DNA from: Reticulitermes lucifugus | Lineage: Eukaryota; Arthropoda; Insecta; Blattodea; Rhinotermitidae | Reading direction: 5' to 3' | DNA length: 27,970 bases | Assembly (NCBI GenBank): GCA_026260175.1 | Contig: JAKCWW010005427.1 | Coordinates: forward strand, 8,535 to 36,504 | Shown: positions 1-10,024 of the stretch, one piece after another | Position numbering within the stretch: position 1 is the stretch's first letter | Layout of the letters: the number at the start of each line of letters is the position of its first letter | Program-made: the position numbers and the translations under genes | The notes under the pieces: model-generated | Database searches by the model: none | What the model saw: the letters and a program-made list of their open reading frames with translations, nothing else | What the model was told of the DNA's origin: nothing

Positions 1-305
1 CGTGAAGCCTCGAAAAATGAGGCGGCCTAGGCCCTCAAGGGGCTGTCGAGCCATTGGGAAAAATAAAGGTAATTATCTGTCGTCATTTCGCATCATCAGT
101 GTTAGCAGTGCTGTTTACGTTTTTGGAATACTTGCCTGTCGATTTGTCGGTCTGTTTTTCGTTTTCATGGTCACCACATCAACTTTCAGTACTTAGCCCT
201 ATGTCAGTAATAGACGGCATGTCTGTAATTGGTACTATTGTGTCGACTATTGCCGAAAATACTAGCTCTAGATCACGTGTCAACAGCGCGCGTTCTGTGA
301 AGCCA
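1..305. other. No gene; unassigned sequence
   Basis: Only short open frames without recognisable motifs are present. Nothing else can be supported; the first 60 bases are GC-richer and may be the clipped end of a repeat that lies mostly outside the window. Confidence 0.4.
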
Positions 306-760
306 TTTTTAGGCGCCTTCGCTTAGACGCGAATAACGCCTATTAGCTTCATCATGTCCGTCCGTCGGTCCTCATATATCAGCGCATCTCCCACTGGACG
401 GATTTCCTTGAATTTTCATATTAGACACTTTTATGAAAATTTGTTGATAAAACCCAAACGTTATTACAATCGAATAAAAATATCGGGCACTCTACAGGAA
501 GAACTAAGTACGCTTTTTTTGTTGCCAGCGACATATATAAAAATATCGGGCATTCTACAGGAAGAACTAAGTACGCAATTTTTGTTGTCAGCGACATATA
601 TTCGCCATAAAGGCATTATTTTTGCAACACGCAATATTTTTCTGTTTTTGGCAGTGACGTGTAGCTCAGCAATAAACAGAGAACTCAGTGTTTCATTTCC
701 TTTGCAACAGTGGTGACAGTGATACTTTGCCTCAAATGGTGCATCTATATTATTATTGAC
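306..760 (+). repeat. R540 interspersed repeat, copy 1 (diverged)
   Basis: This is the most diverged of four copies of an unclassified repeat in the window (others begin near 5644, 19134 and 24365). Shared landmarks in order are TTTTTAGGCGC, an imperfect hairpin of the type CTTTCGC..GCGAAAAG, the block TTAGCTTCATCATGTC followed by TCCGTCCG, then CTGGACGGATTT with a downstream TTTTCATATT. The 3' end still shows CAACAGTGGT and a CCTCAA block that matches the other copies. Copy 1 has an internal 63-bp duplication the others lack. No coding capacity is conserved between copies, so I regard it as non-autonomous. The 3' edge is approximate. Confidence 0.55.
477..602 (+). repeat. 63-bp tandem duplication inside R540 copy 1
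   Basis: Two adjacent units share TATCGGGCA.TCTACAGGAAG and end in CAGCGACATATAT. The word TATCGGG recurs at 481 and 544, giving a period of 63 bases. The corresponding segment is single in the copies at 5644 and 24365, so the duplication arose after this copy inserted or in its own lineage. Confidence 0.85.
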
Positions 761-920
761 GTGTCTAGCCTATTAGTCTGTCCTTTCAGACTTCTGAAGC
801 TTACAACTTGCATAATCAGTGAAATCTTGTTATCACGGTGTTTGTTAAGGGCTGTAATGTTTAATTGTGAATTAGTAGGAAGTGTCCCTGTTGAGCTCGT
901 AAATCGAGATGAGATTTGTT

Positions 921-1204
921 AGATTTTTTTATGAAGGGCCCCGCAGCAAATTCTACGGACGAACCGCAACCTGAAGGCTTATTGTGCAATCCTGTGATGA
1001 AGAAGATAATGATTAGTTTTTTCGTTTTCCAAGTAATGGAGCACCGGTGGAATGAAATTGACAAGGGAAAACCGAAGTACTCGGAGAAAAACCTGTCCCA
1101 GTGCCACTTTCTCCACCACAAATCCCACATGGACCGACCCGGGATCGAACCCTGGTGTCCGCGGTGAGACGGCGGCGACTAACCGCCTGAGCCATGGCAC
1201 GGCC
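921..1204 (-). mobile_element. tRNA-derived SINE, family A, near full length
   Basis: Read on the reverse strand it begins GGCCGTGCCATGG, with an RNA polymerase III A box TGGCTCAGGCGG (1183-1194) and a perfect B box GGTTCGATCCC (1141-1151). A non-tRNA body follows, with GGGATTTGTGGTGG, AGTGGCACTGGGACAGG and TTCCACCGGTGCTCCATTACTTGG, then GCTGCGGGGCCCTTC and an A-rich tail. The same body occurs at 18812, 11822 and 27241. TTAGAT lies on both sides (919-924 and 1208-1213) and may be part of a target-site duplication. The mutated anticodon region and the long extra body rule out a functional tRNA. Confidence 0.85.
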
Positions 1205-1213
1205 TATTTAGAT

Positions 1214-2414
1214 ATTTACATTGAATTTAACGGGAATTCCACTAGTAATTCAATGACATCACACGACCAATGCCATTCATCAGAGCTCTCAATGATATTC
1301 AACACTGACATTAAATTCCGTGACGTGGTTACCCGTCGTTGTTTGTCAGTGGGTTTAATGTAACTGGTTTCCGGTTATAAGAATTCCAAGTAGCTTTCCA
1401 GATTCACACAACACTGGATTTGCAGCGGCACTCGCAGGCTACACTGGTCGTCATGGTTGTTGCGTGTTCCTTTGTGTAACTTTCCGATACTTTTACGAAA
1501 GCGTTGGTTCGGCATCGTTTTATTTAACTTGCTTCTAACTTTCGTACTTGTTTTACGGCGTTCTGCTGTTACAAACCATATATCGATGTACAAGAGAAGC
1601 AAAGGACCCTCGGATAGCCATTACGCTCGAAACTTTACTCCTTAAACCTCGGAACAACCCGAGGCTTTATAACCAACTAAAACCTACACAAAACCCGAAG
1701 AAAAAAGGGGCCAGGAAAAGGTATCTACTCTGTGTTCTCTTTTCTTTCTCCTTTTAATGCTATAATACTGGCTGTGCGGTTAAAATGCAATTTACGACAC
1801 ATTACAACGAAAAGTTGCCCCAATTTTTTGCCCAACAAACCACTCAGCAACCTTTCCTTTCGAAAGATACATATAGTCTCCAGGATACCAATCCTACGTG
1901 CTGAATTAGATGGGAGATTTTGTAGTCTCACTAACTTCAAAGAAAAAAACAGAAAAGACGGATAACTAAGATAGGGAAGAAATATAGAGAAATATTAAAG
2001 TTTTAATGGCAACTGCAAGGGAAAACTACTAATATTTCAGATAAGTTCTTCAGTTTGTACAGAAGAGGTGACTAACCCAATTTCTAGAAATTAATGTGAG
2101 AATTAGCGAACGTGTTAAGAAAACTGAATAAATGTGTTTAATTACGGTGCTCTTTCTTGCAACGTGGTTGTTAAGGGACGCGATCACTGCGTTTGGGGTA
2201 AATCAGCTTTGCGTAAATTTCTTAAGCGGGAATATGGGGTTACGCAGACGTGGGCGCCTATAGACCCCCAGTCGCTTCAAAATGAATATATATCTCAACA
2301 CAAACATTTAGACAGTGCTTGAATAGCAAATGCCGCCACCTTCTGCCGTCGTTCAGTTAGTACATGCCCGTGTCTGTGCTTGTATATTTTCGGCATTCGG
2401 CACATATTTTCTCA
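1214..2414. other. No gene; one small hairpin
   Basis: Open frames here are short and lack motifs. A 6-bp stem with a 6-base loop (CCTCGG..CCGAGG, 1647-1664) lies mid-region, without a clear role. The frame at 2134-2322 is open for 62 codons but resembles nothing I recognise. Confidence 0.4.
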
Positions 2415-2417
2415 TAC

Positions 2418-2455
<38 letters not shown>

Positions 2456-2460
2456 GTTTG
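2415..2460. repeat. Compound (TA)n-(TG)n microsatellite
   Basis: An uninterrupted TA run passes into a TG run, the usual form of a compound dinucleotide microsatellite. Confidence 0.95.
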
Positions 2461-2796
2461 TAATTATATAAACCCGCGTGTAGTCGAAACTGCGCTGGAC
2501 GAAGCAGCAGTTGGCGAAGGATTACTGTGATATATTTCCCTAATTTTATGAACGTCGGAAGATAGAGGAATTGCAAAGCTTTCTTCATAAAGTGAGGAAC
2601 TATGCAGGGCCAAGTTCTGTTTAATGTGAACGCGAAAAGTGGTAAGACTCGTCGCAGTATGCACAGAAATATATACGAATAGTATCAAGTGGGATGTTAT
2701 GAATATCTCAGTGCGCTGCTGGAAAAGACTGATAAGTACACTTCTGTATAAGAAGTAGCAAAACGTAAGGCACTTTGCTTTCCGCGTGCAATTCGA
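2461..2796. other. No gene seen
   Basis: No supported feature. The frame on the reverse strand at 2464-2688 has no recognisable motif. Confidence 0.4.
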
Positions 2797-3320
2797 CTAT
2801 TCATTCATTCCGTAGTGTCTTACGACAGGTCCATAGCCTCTTCCAAAGCGAGTTCTCCACAGGGTGCGATTTAGTGTTTACCCTTTTAATTTCCAGCATC
2901 CTCTCGTTTCCTTAAGGTCATTCAGTAGCTGCTTACGTTTTCTTTCTCGTCTTCCCGTCAGTTATATCCTTCCTTGTACCTTTTCTTCAATAACATGTTA
3001 TACGAGCAGAAAACAGTTCCTGTGCAGGGTGTGACCAATAGAGTTATCCTTTCTTTATTTTATTATCGTAGGACATTCCTTTCCTCCTTAACTTTATGTA
3101 ATACTCGTACTTCCATTTTCACCCGATAGGTCCAACTGATCTTCTCCATCCTTCTCCAGCACCACATTTGAAAACTTTACATGTATTTCTGATCTATTTT
3201 CCGAAGCGTCCAAAGTTCAGCACCATAAAAAGCTAGGCTACAGATGCGGCACTTTGCTCGTTTCTACCTTAAATTTAAGTCCAATTTGTTGGTGAAAAGA
3301 GTCTTCTTCTTGTTGAATGC
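2797..3320 (-). pseudogene. 3' end of a LINE reverse-transcriptase ORF, broken
   Basis: Reading the reverse strand from 3320 downwards gives, across two frames, a C-terminal tail common to non-LTR retrotransposon ORFs of insects. The order is AFNKKKTLFTNKLDLNLR, then YGAELWTLRKIDQKYM, an in-frame stop, FQMWCWRRMEKISWTYRV, HKVKEERNVL, a frame change near 3070, GHTLHRNCFL, GRRERKRKQLLNDLKETRG, WRTRFGRGYGPVVR and a stop at 2797. In the family this segment follows the reverse-transcriptase catalytic core, which is absent, so the copy is 5'-truncated as LINE insertions typically are. At least three internal stops and one frameshift make it dead. I lean to an RTE- or CR1-like clade but the tail alone cannot settle it. 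Confidence 0.85.
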
Positions 3321-4885
3321 TGAATTCAAGTATATGTATATGTAAATAATTTTACCCATGGTTTAAGTCGGTGTGAAACGTGGTTTGTCATCCTGAGGAA
3401 AAAACATAAATGGTACATGTGGGAACAGATTGCAGGGGAGAAAATTTAGTAATCTTAACAAATTTTGACATGAATATTACAGTAGCATTGTCACCGTCTT
3501 CAGAAATTCCACTACTTTAACCACTTGGAAGTTTAATATTGGAAATTTGAGGAATTTTTTTTATAGTTATACCTACAAAAAGTATATGTACACTCATTGT
3601 AGGTACATACATGAAGATGAATCTTTAGAAATGTTGTAACTCATACGCACATTACTTTCTTCATAAAAGTTACAGACATAGGCTAATAAAACGACGAAGT
3701 ATCCTACTGCTTTCAGAATTCAGAACGATAATATAGCAGTCTGACTCGAGCACTTAAGAGACCTGTTAGAAAACCTCATGTAGTATTTCGCTGTGTAAAG
3801 TCTTTCATTTTTTAGTCCCTTCTTGGAAATGCTTTTAGCTTAGTTTTCTTTATGATGAAAAAAATATGGTCTTACGAAACTACTGTATTTGTGCTTTTGT
3901 CCTCTTTTCAACCTCTGAACTAAATTACTTATTTTTGCATTGCTTAATACTAACATTATTCCACTAGAGGCCGTTCTGTTCGCGTACTTTGAATTCCGTA
4001 CGATCTGCATTTACAGTCGGAAGATCACACGAAATTGTGAGATGGTGGCCATGAAGATACTCTTGATATGGCAACTGAAATGATATGTGTTAACATTCGT
4101 GGGTCCTCTAAAAATATGCAGCGTTTGAAAACATTGACTTTATTATGGATCAATCGAATAAGTGCATAGGAATACAATGTGCTAGGTTGTCCGGTCAAAA
4201 GTATTTATATTGATAGATTTATGTAGACTTATTTGTAATTATATACATCATCAAAACACATTATCGGTCTTCTGGGGGTACAATGACCGAGGCGTGAAAT
4301 TAGTCACCTCCCTCGGATATTAAAATAATTATGATTTAATGCTCTAAACTCCGTCTTCCTTTATACATCATAATGGTAGGGTACTTAAATAAACACAGGA
4401 GCAGATTTATATGTTATTATCAACAGAATTTTATTTGGACCTGAAGTCTGTGAGTTCTAGCCGGAAATTCTCATATATACGTAAAAGTCACTTTTTCATG
4501 TTTCAAGCGAAACCTTCAAATCCCACAACAAAAGAGATTGTCGGTGAACCATTTTGTTTTGTCAAAATCGAATTATCCGTGTCACCGCGATATTGAGGAA
4601 AATGTTGACGTCATACTCATAAATAGTAAGCACAGTGCAGTGGGTTAGTAATTTGTGTTTAAAACTGGAAATAAAGAAAAAAGAATCAACAAGTAATGTA
4701 ACGCGCACAGGTTTTATGTTTAAAGGTTTTTTATTAATTACTGAGGTTTTAGGAATATTTACAAAATATGTTCCTAATCCCAATTCAGCTTCGCCGCCTG
4801 AATTTACTGCGGTTTTATGTGGATTTATTGCTTGCCATATATCCTGTCTATAACTTGTCGTGATCTCCTGATTTATGTGCAGTGA
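3321..4885. other. No gene; one hairpin
   Basis: About 1.5 kb of AT-rich sequence with no recognisable coding or repeat family. A hairpin at 4287-4316 pairs CCGAGG with CCTCGG and, inside it, GTGA with TCAC around the loop AATTAG; its role is unknown. The opposed frames at 4562-4888 and 4635-4853 show no known motif. Confidence 0.4.
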
Positions 4886-5140
4886 CACAGGCTGTGCCTC
4901 TGAGTAAAGTGAGTAGCTTCAGACTGGACGACGTAGGTTCGAATCTCGGCATGGCTACGAAGTATCTCTTTCTGAAACGATGTCTAGACCCAATAAGATG
5001 TCAAGCAAGTCTCCTGTCCGATAGTTTCTCTGAGTTCCGGTCTCGGGGCAAATGCGGCCGGAAAGTGAAGTTAATCCCTAATGTCGGTTTAGTGGACTAC
5101 CAGAGAAAGAAGACGTGGAGATTTTGTATTCTCCTTCATG
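4886..5140 (+). mobile_element. tRNA-like SINE candidate, family C (single copy here)
   Basis: The B box GGTTCGAATCT (4936-4946) matches the RNA polymerase III consensus. About 40 bases upstream, GTGCCTCTGAGTAAAGTG is a degenerate A box. The following 190 bases are relatively GC-rich (CTCGGGGCAAATGCGGCCGG near 5042) and unlike the flanks. No second copy lies in the window, so the family call rests on the promoter boxes alone. A decayed tRNA pseudogene is the alternative. Confidence 0.45.
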
Positions 5141-5148
5141 TATTGTGA

Positions 5149-5643
5149 TAGCGTTGTTCTTATGTACCGACACTAATGAGGACAGTAATCTGAGTGTGTA
5201 CAAATATTAGTTGCGAGATTTACTGCAAGGATCAGTCAGCTAATTATGTGTAACAAGGCAACAGGCCTATATTTAATACTGAGAAAGCGTTCAAATAGGC
5301 TATGACAATGGGGGAATTACACGGTCATCTAAAGGTAAATCAAGTAACACACGGTTTAGAGTCAAAGGATTTTTTTTTTCAAATCCTACATCCCGTATTC
5401 TAGCAACGGATTTGTTTTCGGATTTCCCTGACCAATGAGTTTCTCTCTCATATAACTTGTAAATTTATTGCTCACATTACAAGTTCGCGTGTCTGCAGTG
5501 TTGGTATTACAAAGTGTAGCAACTGAAGACTGGAACTGGGGCGGACACGAATGGCATAACATTGATACCAAGTTTTGTTAAGTCGGCGAAATGTTTCAAA
5601 TTCGAAACGGAAACGCGCACACACAGAGAGCATAGTGACCTGC
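5149..5643. other. No gene seen
   Basis: AT-rich sequence with an oligo-T run near 5371. No supported feature. Confidence 0.4.
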
Positions 5644-6181
5644 TTTTTAGGAGCATTCGCAAAATTTTAAAAAGCGACTATTAGCTACGTCATGTCTGTC
5701 CATCTCTCTGCCTCTCGGTCCGCATGGAACAACTCAGTTCCCACTGGGCGGATTTTTATAAAATTTGATATGTGAAGATTTTTCAAAAATCTATCGAGAA
5801 AATTCAATTTTCATTAAAATCTGACAATAATAACGGGTACATTACATGAACACCTATGTACTCTTATGGTAATATCTCGCTCAGTTCACCTTAGAATGAG
5901 AAATGTTTTACACAAACGCTGTACAGAAAATCAAGACAAACATTTTTTGTTCAATAACTTTTTTCCAAAAGTCGTGCCGTTTATGAGATAATGTAGAAAG
6001 ATATGGTACAGCCAAACAGGCCACAGACGACGATACAAAACGGCGCTTGCGTTGCGTGTTGCATATCTAAGACTGCATACACACACTCAAAATATGTAAT
6101 AATTATTGCTTTTCCGCGGCAACAATGCTCTCGCGAACGTGCCTCAGTGTTACGTTATACGTACATTGCCTCTCTTGTTTC
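5644..6181 (+). repeat. R540 interspersed repeat, copy 2 (about 538 bp)
   Basis: One of the two most complete copies. In order: TTTTTAGGAGC; the degenerate hairpin region around TTCGCAAAATTTT; TTAGCTACGTCATGTCTGTCC; CCGCATGGAACAACTCAGTT; CACTGGGCGGATTTTTAT; ATCGAGAAAATTCA; CGTGCCGTTTATGAGATAATG; GGCCACAGACGACGATACAA; CGGCAACAATGCTC; and the 3' block TGTTACGTTATACGTACATTG followed by CTTGTTT. These words recur in the same order at 24365 and, with a deletion, at 19134. All four copies lie on the same strand. No shared open frame and no terminal inverted repeat were seen, so the class is unknown. Confidence 0.8.
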
Positions 6182-6578
6182 ATTCTAAGAATCGAAAGCG
6201 ATTAATGTTAATAAGTAAAGCAATGGCAACACTGTGTAAATTATTTAACATTTCAAGCAATAAATAGAGGAAAGTGACCTGTTGAAATCGAACCTATATT
6301 AGTCAGGTAAACTACAAGTTATTATTGAATTGTATATTTTCATTACTTAAATGTAAATTAGATACAAATAATATGACTGATAAGTTTGGTATAGAAAAGT
6401 GCATTTTGTCTGTTCTGCACTGAATTACTTGGTAATTAAAGCAATACTAATTTATTTCTGTTTAATGTTTTAAATATTTTTTTCTTGGTTTCTAGAAGAA
6501 AGGAATAGTTGGAAATTAGGTGTGTCCTAGACAGATAAGATTTGTTCCAACTTATTTCTCACTTTGTCATACACAAGT
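6182..6578. other. No gene seen
   Basis: Very AT-rich spacer between R540 copy 2 and the hammerhead-like motif. No supported feature. Confidence 0.4.
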
Positions 6579-6618
6579 TACTCCAACATGTTTCGGCTTC
6601 AGCCATCTTCAGGGAGTA
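6579..6618 (-). ncRNA. Hammerhead-ribozyme-like motif, type I layout
   Basis: On the reverse strand, helix I TACTCC (6618-6613) is followed by the core CTGAAGA (6612-6606), an extra T (6605), helix II GGC/GCC around loop TGAA, then GAA, the palindrome ACATGT (6591-6586), T at the cleavage-site position (6585) and GGAGTA (6584-6579) closing helix I exactly. In hammerheads the core is CUGANGA..GAA with A15.1 pairing to the U of NUH; here NUH would be GUU. The loop-free palindromic helix III could only pair between two molecules, as proposed for hammerheads in Penelope-like elements and retrozymes. The extra T after A9 departs from the consensus, so activity is uncertain. Confidence 0.55.
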
Positions 6619-7979
6619 GGCACAAAGCTCATGCTTAGTTAAAATATATAACGTTTTCGAAGATATATTTGTAACTAAACATGACCTTTGTGTGTATTCC
6701 CTGAATGGCCACATACTCGTATGTTAGCCGGAACATGCTGGATTAACGTGTATGTGGTTTGAAGTCTGCAATACGTTATCTGTGTATTAATCATTGCACG
6801 GAGGATGTATCATATTGGTTGTGTCATGTTAATATGAATTTTAAAACATGAGATAAATTTTATTTATGCTGTTATAAATAATTATTGTCAGTTCTGCTCA
6901 CAAATGTTCAAAATCAGTTGCCCTCCAGCAGTGGTGAAACAATGAGTATCAAATGTTGTTTTTGTTGTAAAAGCACGATAGTGCCAGTGAATATTGCAGA
7001 TGAGTGTTGGGGAATCCAGTTCGAAGTTTCGAAAATCCCTAGGTCAATTATGGACCCGGAGACCTGCATGTTTGGAAAAATTCTGTGGTTTTTCTCTGGT
7101 ACATTTAAATCCTGGGATAGTAGCTTGAATTAGATCACGACCTATTTCTAACATTTTTTATCATAATTATTTACAAATCATTCCGACATTTCACACTATA
7201 AAATCTGAGATAATGAAAACGACTTTAAATGAACCAGGACTTAGCGGCACTTTCCAAATATTTTATTTGTATCGGATGAAGTCATTGGTTGAATTGTTCC
7301 ACTGCGGTGAAGCAATTCAGTGCCCTCTGAACATAATCTCCCATGCGAAATATAAGAAGCTTATGTAACTACATGAAACCCCCTTCCTGCCGCTTGATTT
7401 ACTTTACTGGATGTTACATTTCTGTTTGAAATCCCACCGTAACTTCCCCCTCCCATTCCTACACGGGATTAGAACGTTTGCCATCAGTTCGCATGTATTT
7501 TTGCCGTAGTGAACCTCGTTTGCTTGTTCTATTTTAGTGTGAAGAGGATTCAAATCTAAATGCATGTTATTGCTAGACTACTTTTAGTGCAATGTCCATA
7601 ATACAGGGTCCTTAACAAAAGGCGTAACTGTTTTAATGTTTGAATATTATTTTCTGTGTTATTAATGCCGGGACTTAATTGAACACCATTAGGTTTGAAT
7701 ATTGCACCCTATTCTGCGGAATGTTTATTTTGAAAACATTTCTTTAATAGGAAAGTGGTGTGAAGTTTCACATAGCCACTGACACTGCGAATCATTCCAG
7801 TGAACCAAGACCTCAAGGACGGAGAAATTATTGATATTTTAATGTTTGTGATGTTCTATTCAAGATTTTGATTAGTGGGCTTCATAAGAAATTTTCAAGA
7901 AACTTGTCGTGACAGATACTCAGACAGGTGTTGTTGGACGCAACCGAGCAGTGAGACAACATAACCGCAAAAAATGATG
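6619..7979. other. No gene seen
   Basis: AT-rich sequence. The 82-codon open frame at 6885-7133 has no recognisable domain. The part after about 7600 may belong to the decayed transposon that becomes recognisable at 7980, but I see no terminal repeat. Confidence 0.35.
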
Positions 7980-8260
7980 GAAGAACCGGGTTGAAAATGA
8001 TCAAGGAAGTCAATTTATGTTCTACCTCAATATTTGCATTCGGCTATTGTACAACACAAAATTTGCATGCATATTTTAAGGATGTTTTATTACAAGACGC
8101 AGATATTTCGAGCACTGAGTGATAATGACTAAGTTCATCGGATAAACACTTGTTATGTACTTGCTGACTTCATTGAAGCAAATCCATGCATTTTGACAGT
8201 ACTCAATAGATGGCCACATTTTGGATCTACTTAGAATGTCTTACTATGAACAAACATACG
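7980..8260 (+). pseudogene. Decayed Tc1/mariner-type transposase fragment
   Basis: The frame reading SIYVLPQYLHSAIVQ, then CMHILRMFYYKTQIFRALSD, an in-frame stop, VHRINTCYVLADFIEANP and ILTVLNRWPHFGST resembles the segment before and across the first catalytic Asp of Tc1/mariner-superfamily transposases. Family members usually read like RILRKDL.L.PYK.QI.QAL...D...R..FC, then a variant of F(T/S)DEAHF. Here the DE motif is mutated (NRWPHF) and several stops interrupt the frame, so the copy is inactive. Nothing similar to the second or third catalytic motif follows. The resemblance is by eye and moderate; a chance match in AT-rich DNA is possible. Confidence 0.45.
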
Positions 8261-9501
8261 TCACGATATTTGTTAATATTACACTGTATCATTGCATAGT
8301 CATAAAACCTTCCTCTCTATTTCTTTATAATAGGATATGTATATACATCACAAGGAATTTTTGTAATCAATTTTTACACTTTAAGAGGTCTGAGTTCCTT
8401 GGTACGTAATTTTTATTGTATATATCACTCGTCACAAAAATTATTTTCGATTTAAACTTACTTCAATCAGAATGTTTTCCTCCGTGTATATTGGTTCAAC
8501 GAATGCACAATGAACGTCTCTCTCCCCTGTCTCGCCTCCTTTGATCATAATATCTCAGTATTTTGTAAAGTGCACAAGTTTCTAAGCTGCTTATTATATA
8601 ATTGTTTGTATCCCCTTTTACTTCCCCTCTATAATTCACTCAGAATCCCTTTCGGAAACGTCTTATATTTCTTTCTTTCTCTTATGGCAAAAGACCTCAA
8701 TCCCACTCCGATACAAAACTACAAACAAAATTATGGTTTTTGAAGTTAATATTTACTTTCTTAGGTTTGGGGTGGAAATACAGGAGCTTCTTAGCTGATG
8801 TGAAGGTGTACTTAATTTCATCAGTGATGTAATTTCTATTTATTTGGTTTTCTATCTAAATTTATATCATGATTTTATCTTACATGCTGTTGACATTTTG
8901 AGAGCATACACTTGATGATTATTTGAGTGTGTTTTAGGCCTACTTGTTTACTAGCTTCTCATAAAGTGTCTCATTTCAGTACATCTTAAAGGATTGCTGT
9001 TAATGAGAAACTGATTTTAGACAGCCGGTAGGATTTAGTAAACTCTGATTAAGGAAGATGCACCCTTGTAACCTACCTGATGCATACTTTAAAACATTAA
9101 ATAGAACAGATTATGTTAATTGGCCCAAGTTGTTTAAGAGATTGCTATCCTAATACACATGTTGCCGAGAAGCTTAAAAGAAAAGTTTGCTACTTTTATT
9201 ATGGAGATAGAAAAATAAGGTACGCTTTGTTCTGGAGTTTTGAAAGAAAAGTTTCGCTGTCGTAGTTGGATTGCTATTTACTCTGCACAGGGCGTCAATC
9301 CAGCTTTGCTCGAGTGTTTCAAGCTTCATTCTGTTTAAAGCATTGTTTTATTACGACGTCTTCATGAAAGGACTATTTACTTTGTATGTTACATAACTTT
9401 TATTTACACAATTTCACATTATATCCACCATGCATTTTGATAATAATTCACAATTTAAAAAAAACAACAAATGCACTATATTATCAAGTATTGTTCAATA
9501 T
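8261..9501. other. No gene seen
   Basis: AT-rich sequence with short motif-less frames (8221-8409 and 8510-8743). On the reverse strand an AATAAA at about 9396-9401 lies downstream of the 9502-9544 motif and could be a decayed polyadenylation signal of the same element. Confidence 0.35.
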
Positions 9502-9544
9502 CCCCTACATATGTTTCGGTTCCAGATGAACCATCTTCAGGGGG
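9502..9544 (-). ncRNA. Hammerhead-ribozyme-like motif, type I layout, second copy
   Basis: Reverse strand: helix I CCCC (9544-9541), core CTGAAGA (9540-9534), an extra T (9533), helix II GGTTC/GAACC with loop ATCTG, GAA (9517-9515), the palindrome ACATATGT (9514-9507), A at the cleavage position (9506), then GGGG (9505-9502) closing helix I. Compared with the motif at 6579-6618 every stem has a different sequence but still pairs, while the core bases and the extra T are unchanged. That pattern of compensatory change supports a selected RNA fold. NUH would be GUA. No reading frame belonging to the parent element is left next to it. Confidence 0.6.
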
Positions 9545-9873
9545 TCAAGGTTACATTCATATTACATCCATTAGTTAATCTGATGATATAATATATATAC
9601 ATTACAATATAAAGTCAAGTGTCTGTCACATTAACAGGTTACAGTGCATAAAATTTGTTGTATACTCTTTGAACTGTGACACGAATTGTGTCCACTTTTA
9701 GAGTTTAAAGTATAAATATATGAAATATAAAAAATATAAAAATAGGCTCTTTAGCAGGTAGATTGTCATTAAAATTGAAGATTGTCATTAAATATTGCTG
9801 GCAGTAATTTTTATACAAATTGGAGTTGACCAAGCCCTGTTAGTTGTCTTGTAGTAGTTGCAGTTGTAGCGTA
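9545..9873. other. AT-rich spacer with a short direct repeat
   Basis: Two copies of GATTGTCATTAAA lie 19 bases apart (9761 and 9780). The rest is AT-rich and may be the remainder of the element that carries the motif at 9502-9544. No gene is seen. Confidence 0.45.
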
Positions 9874-9891
9874 TTCGGAAAGTAAGTACCG
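9874..9891 (+). repeat. Left terminal inverted repeat of the mariner element
   Basis: It matches 10422-10439 in reverse complement over all 18 bases, and TA immediately precedes it. Confidence 0.95.
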
Positions 9892-10024
9892 TTTGCGAAT
9901 ATTTCCGCCGCAACTCTGAGTTAGTGATTTCGCTCATGCATCCTGTCTTCCCTCATTCATTGGCATGCCATAGACGCCAGTACGAGAAAAGCAGATAGTA
10001 TTTACGTATTGTTCTTTGCGTAAA

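Noticed and set aside
2134..2322. 62-codon frame, possible exon
   Set aside because: No known motif; an open frame of this length is expected by chance in 28 kb.
2415..2460. CRISPR-like or satellite array
   Set aside because: It is a simple dinucleotide microsatellite; no spaced direct repeats exist in the window.
4976..4990. CTGAAACGATG inside SINE C, considered as another GAAAC module
   Set aside because: No CTGANGA core, stem or palindrome surrounds it.
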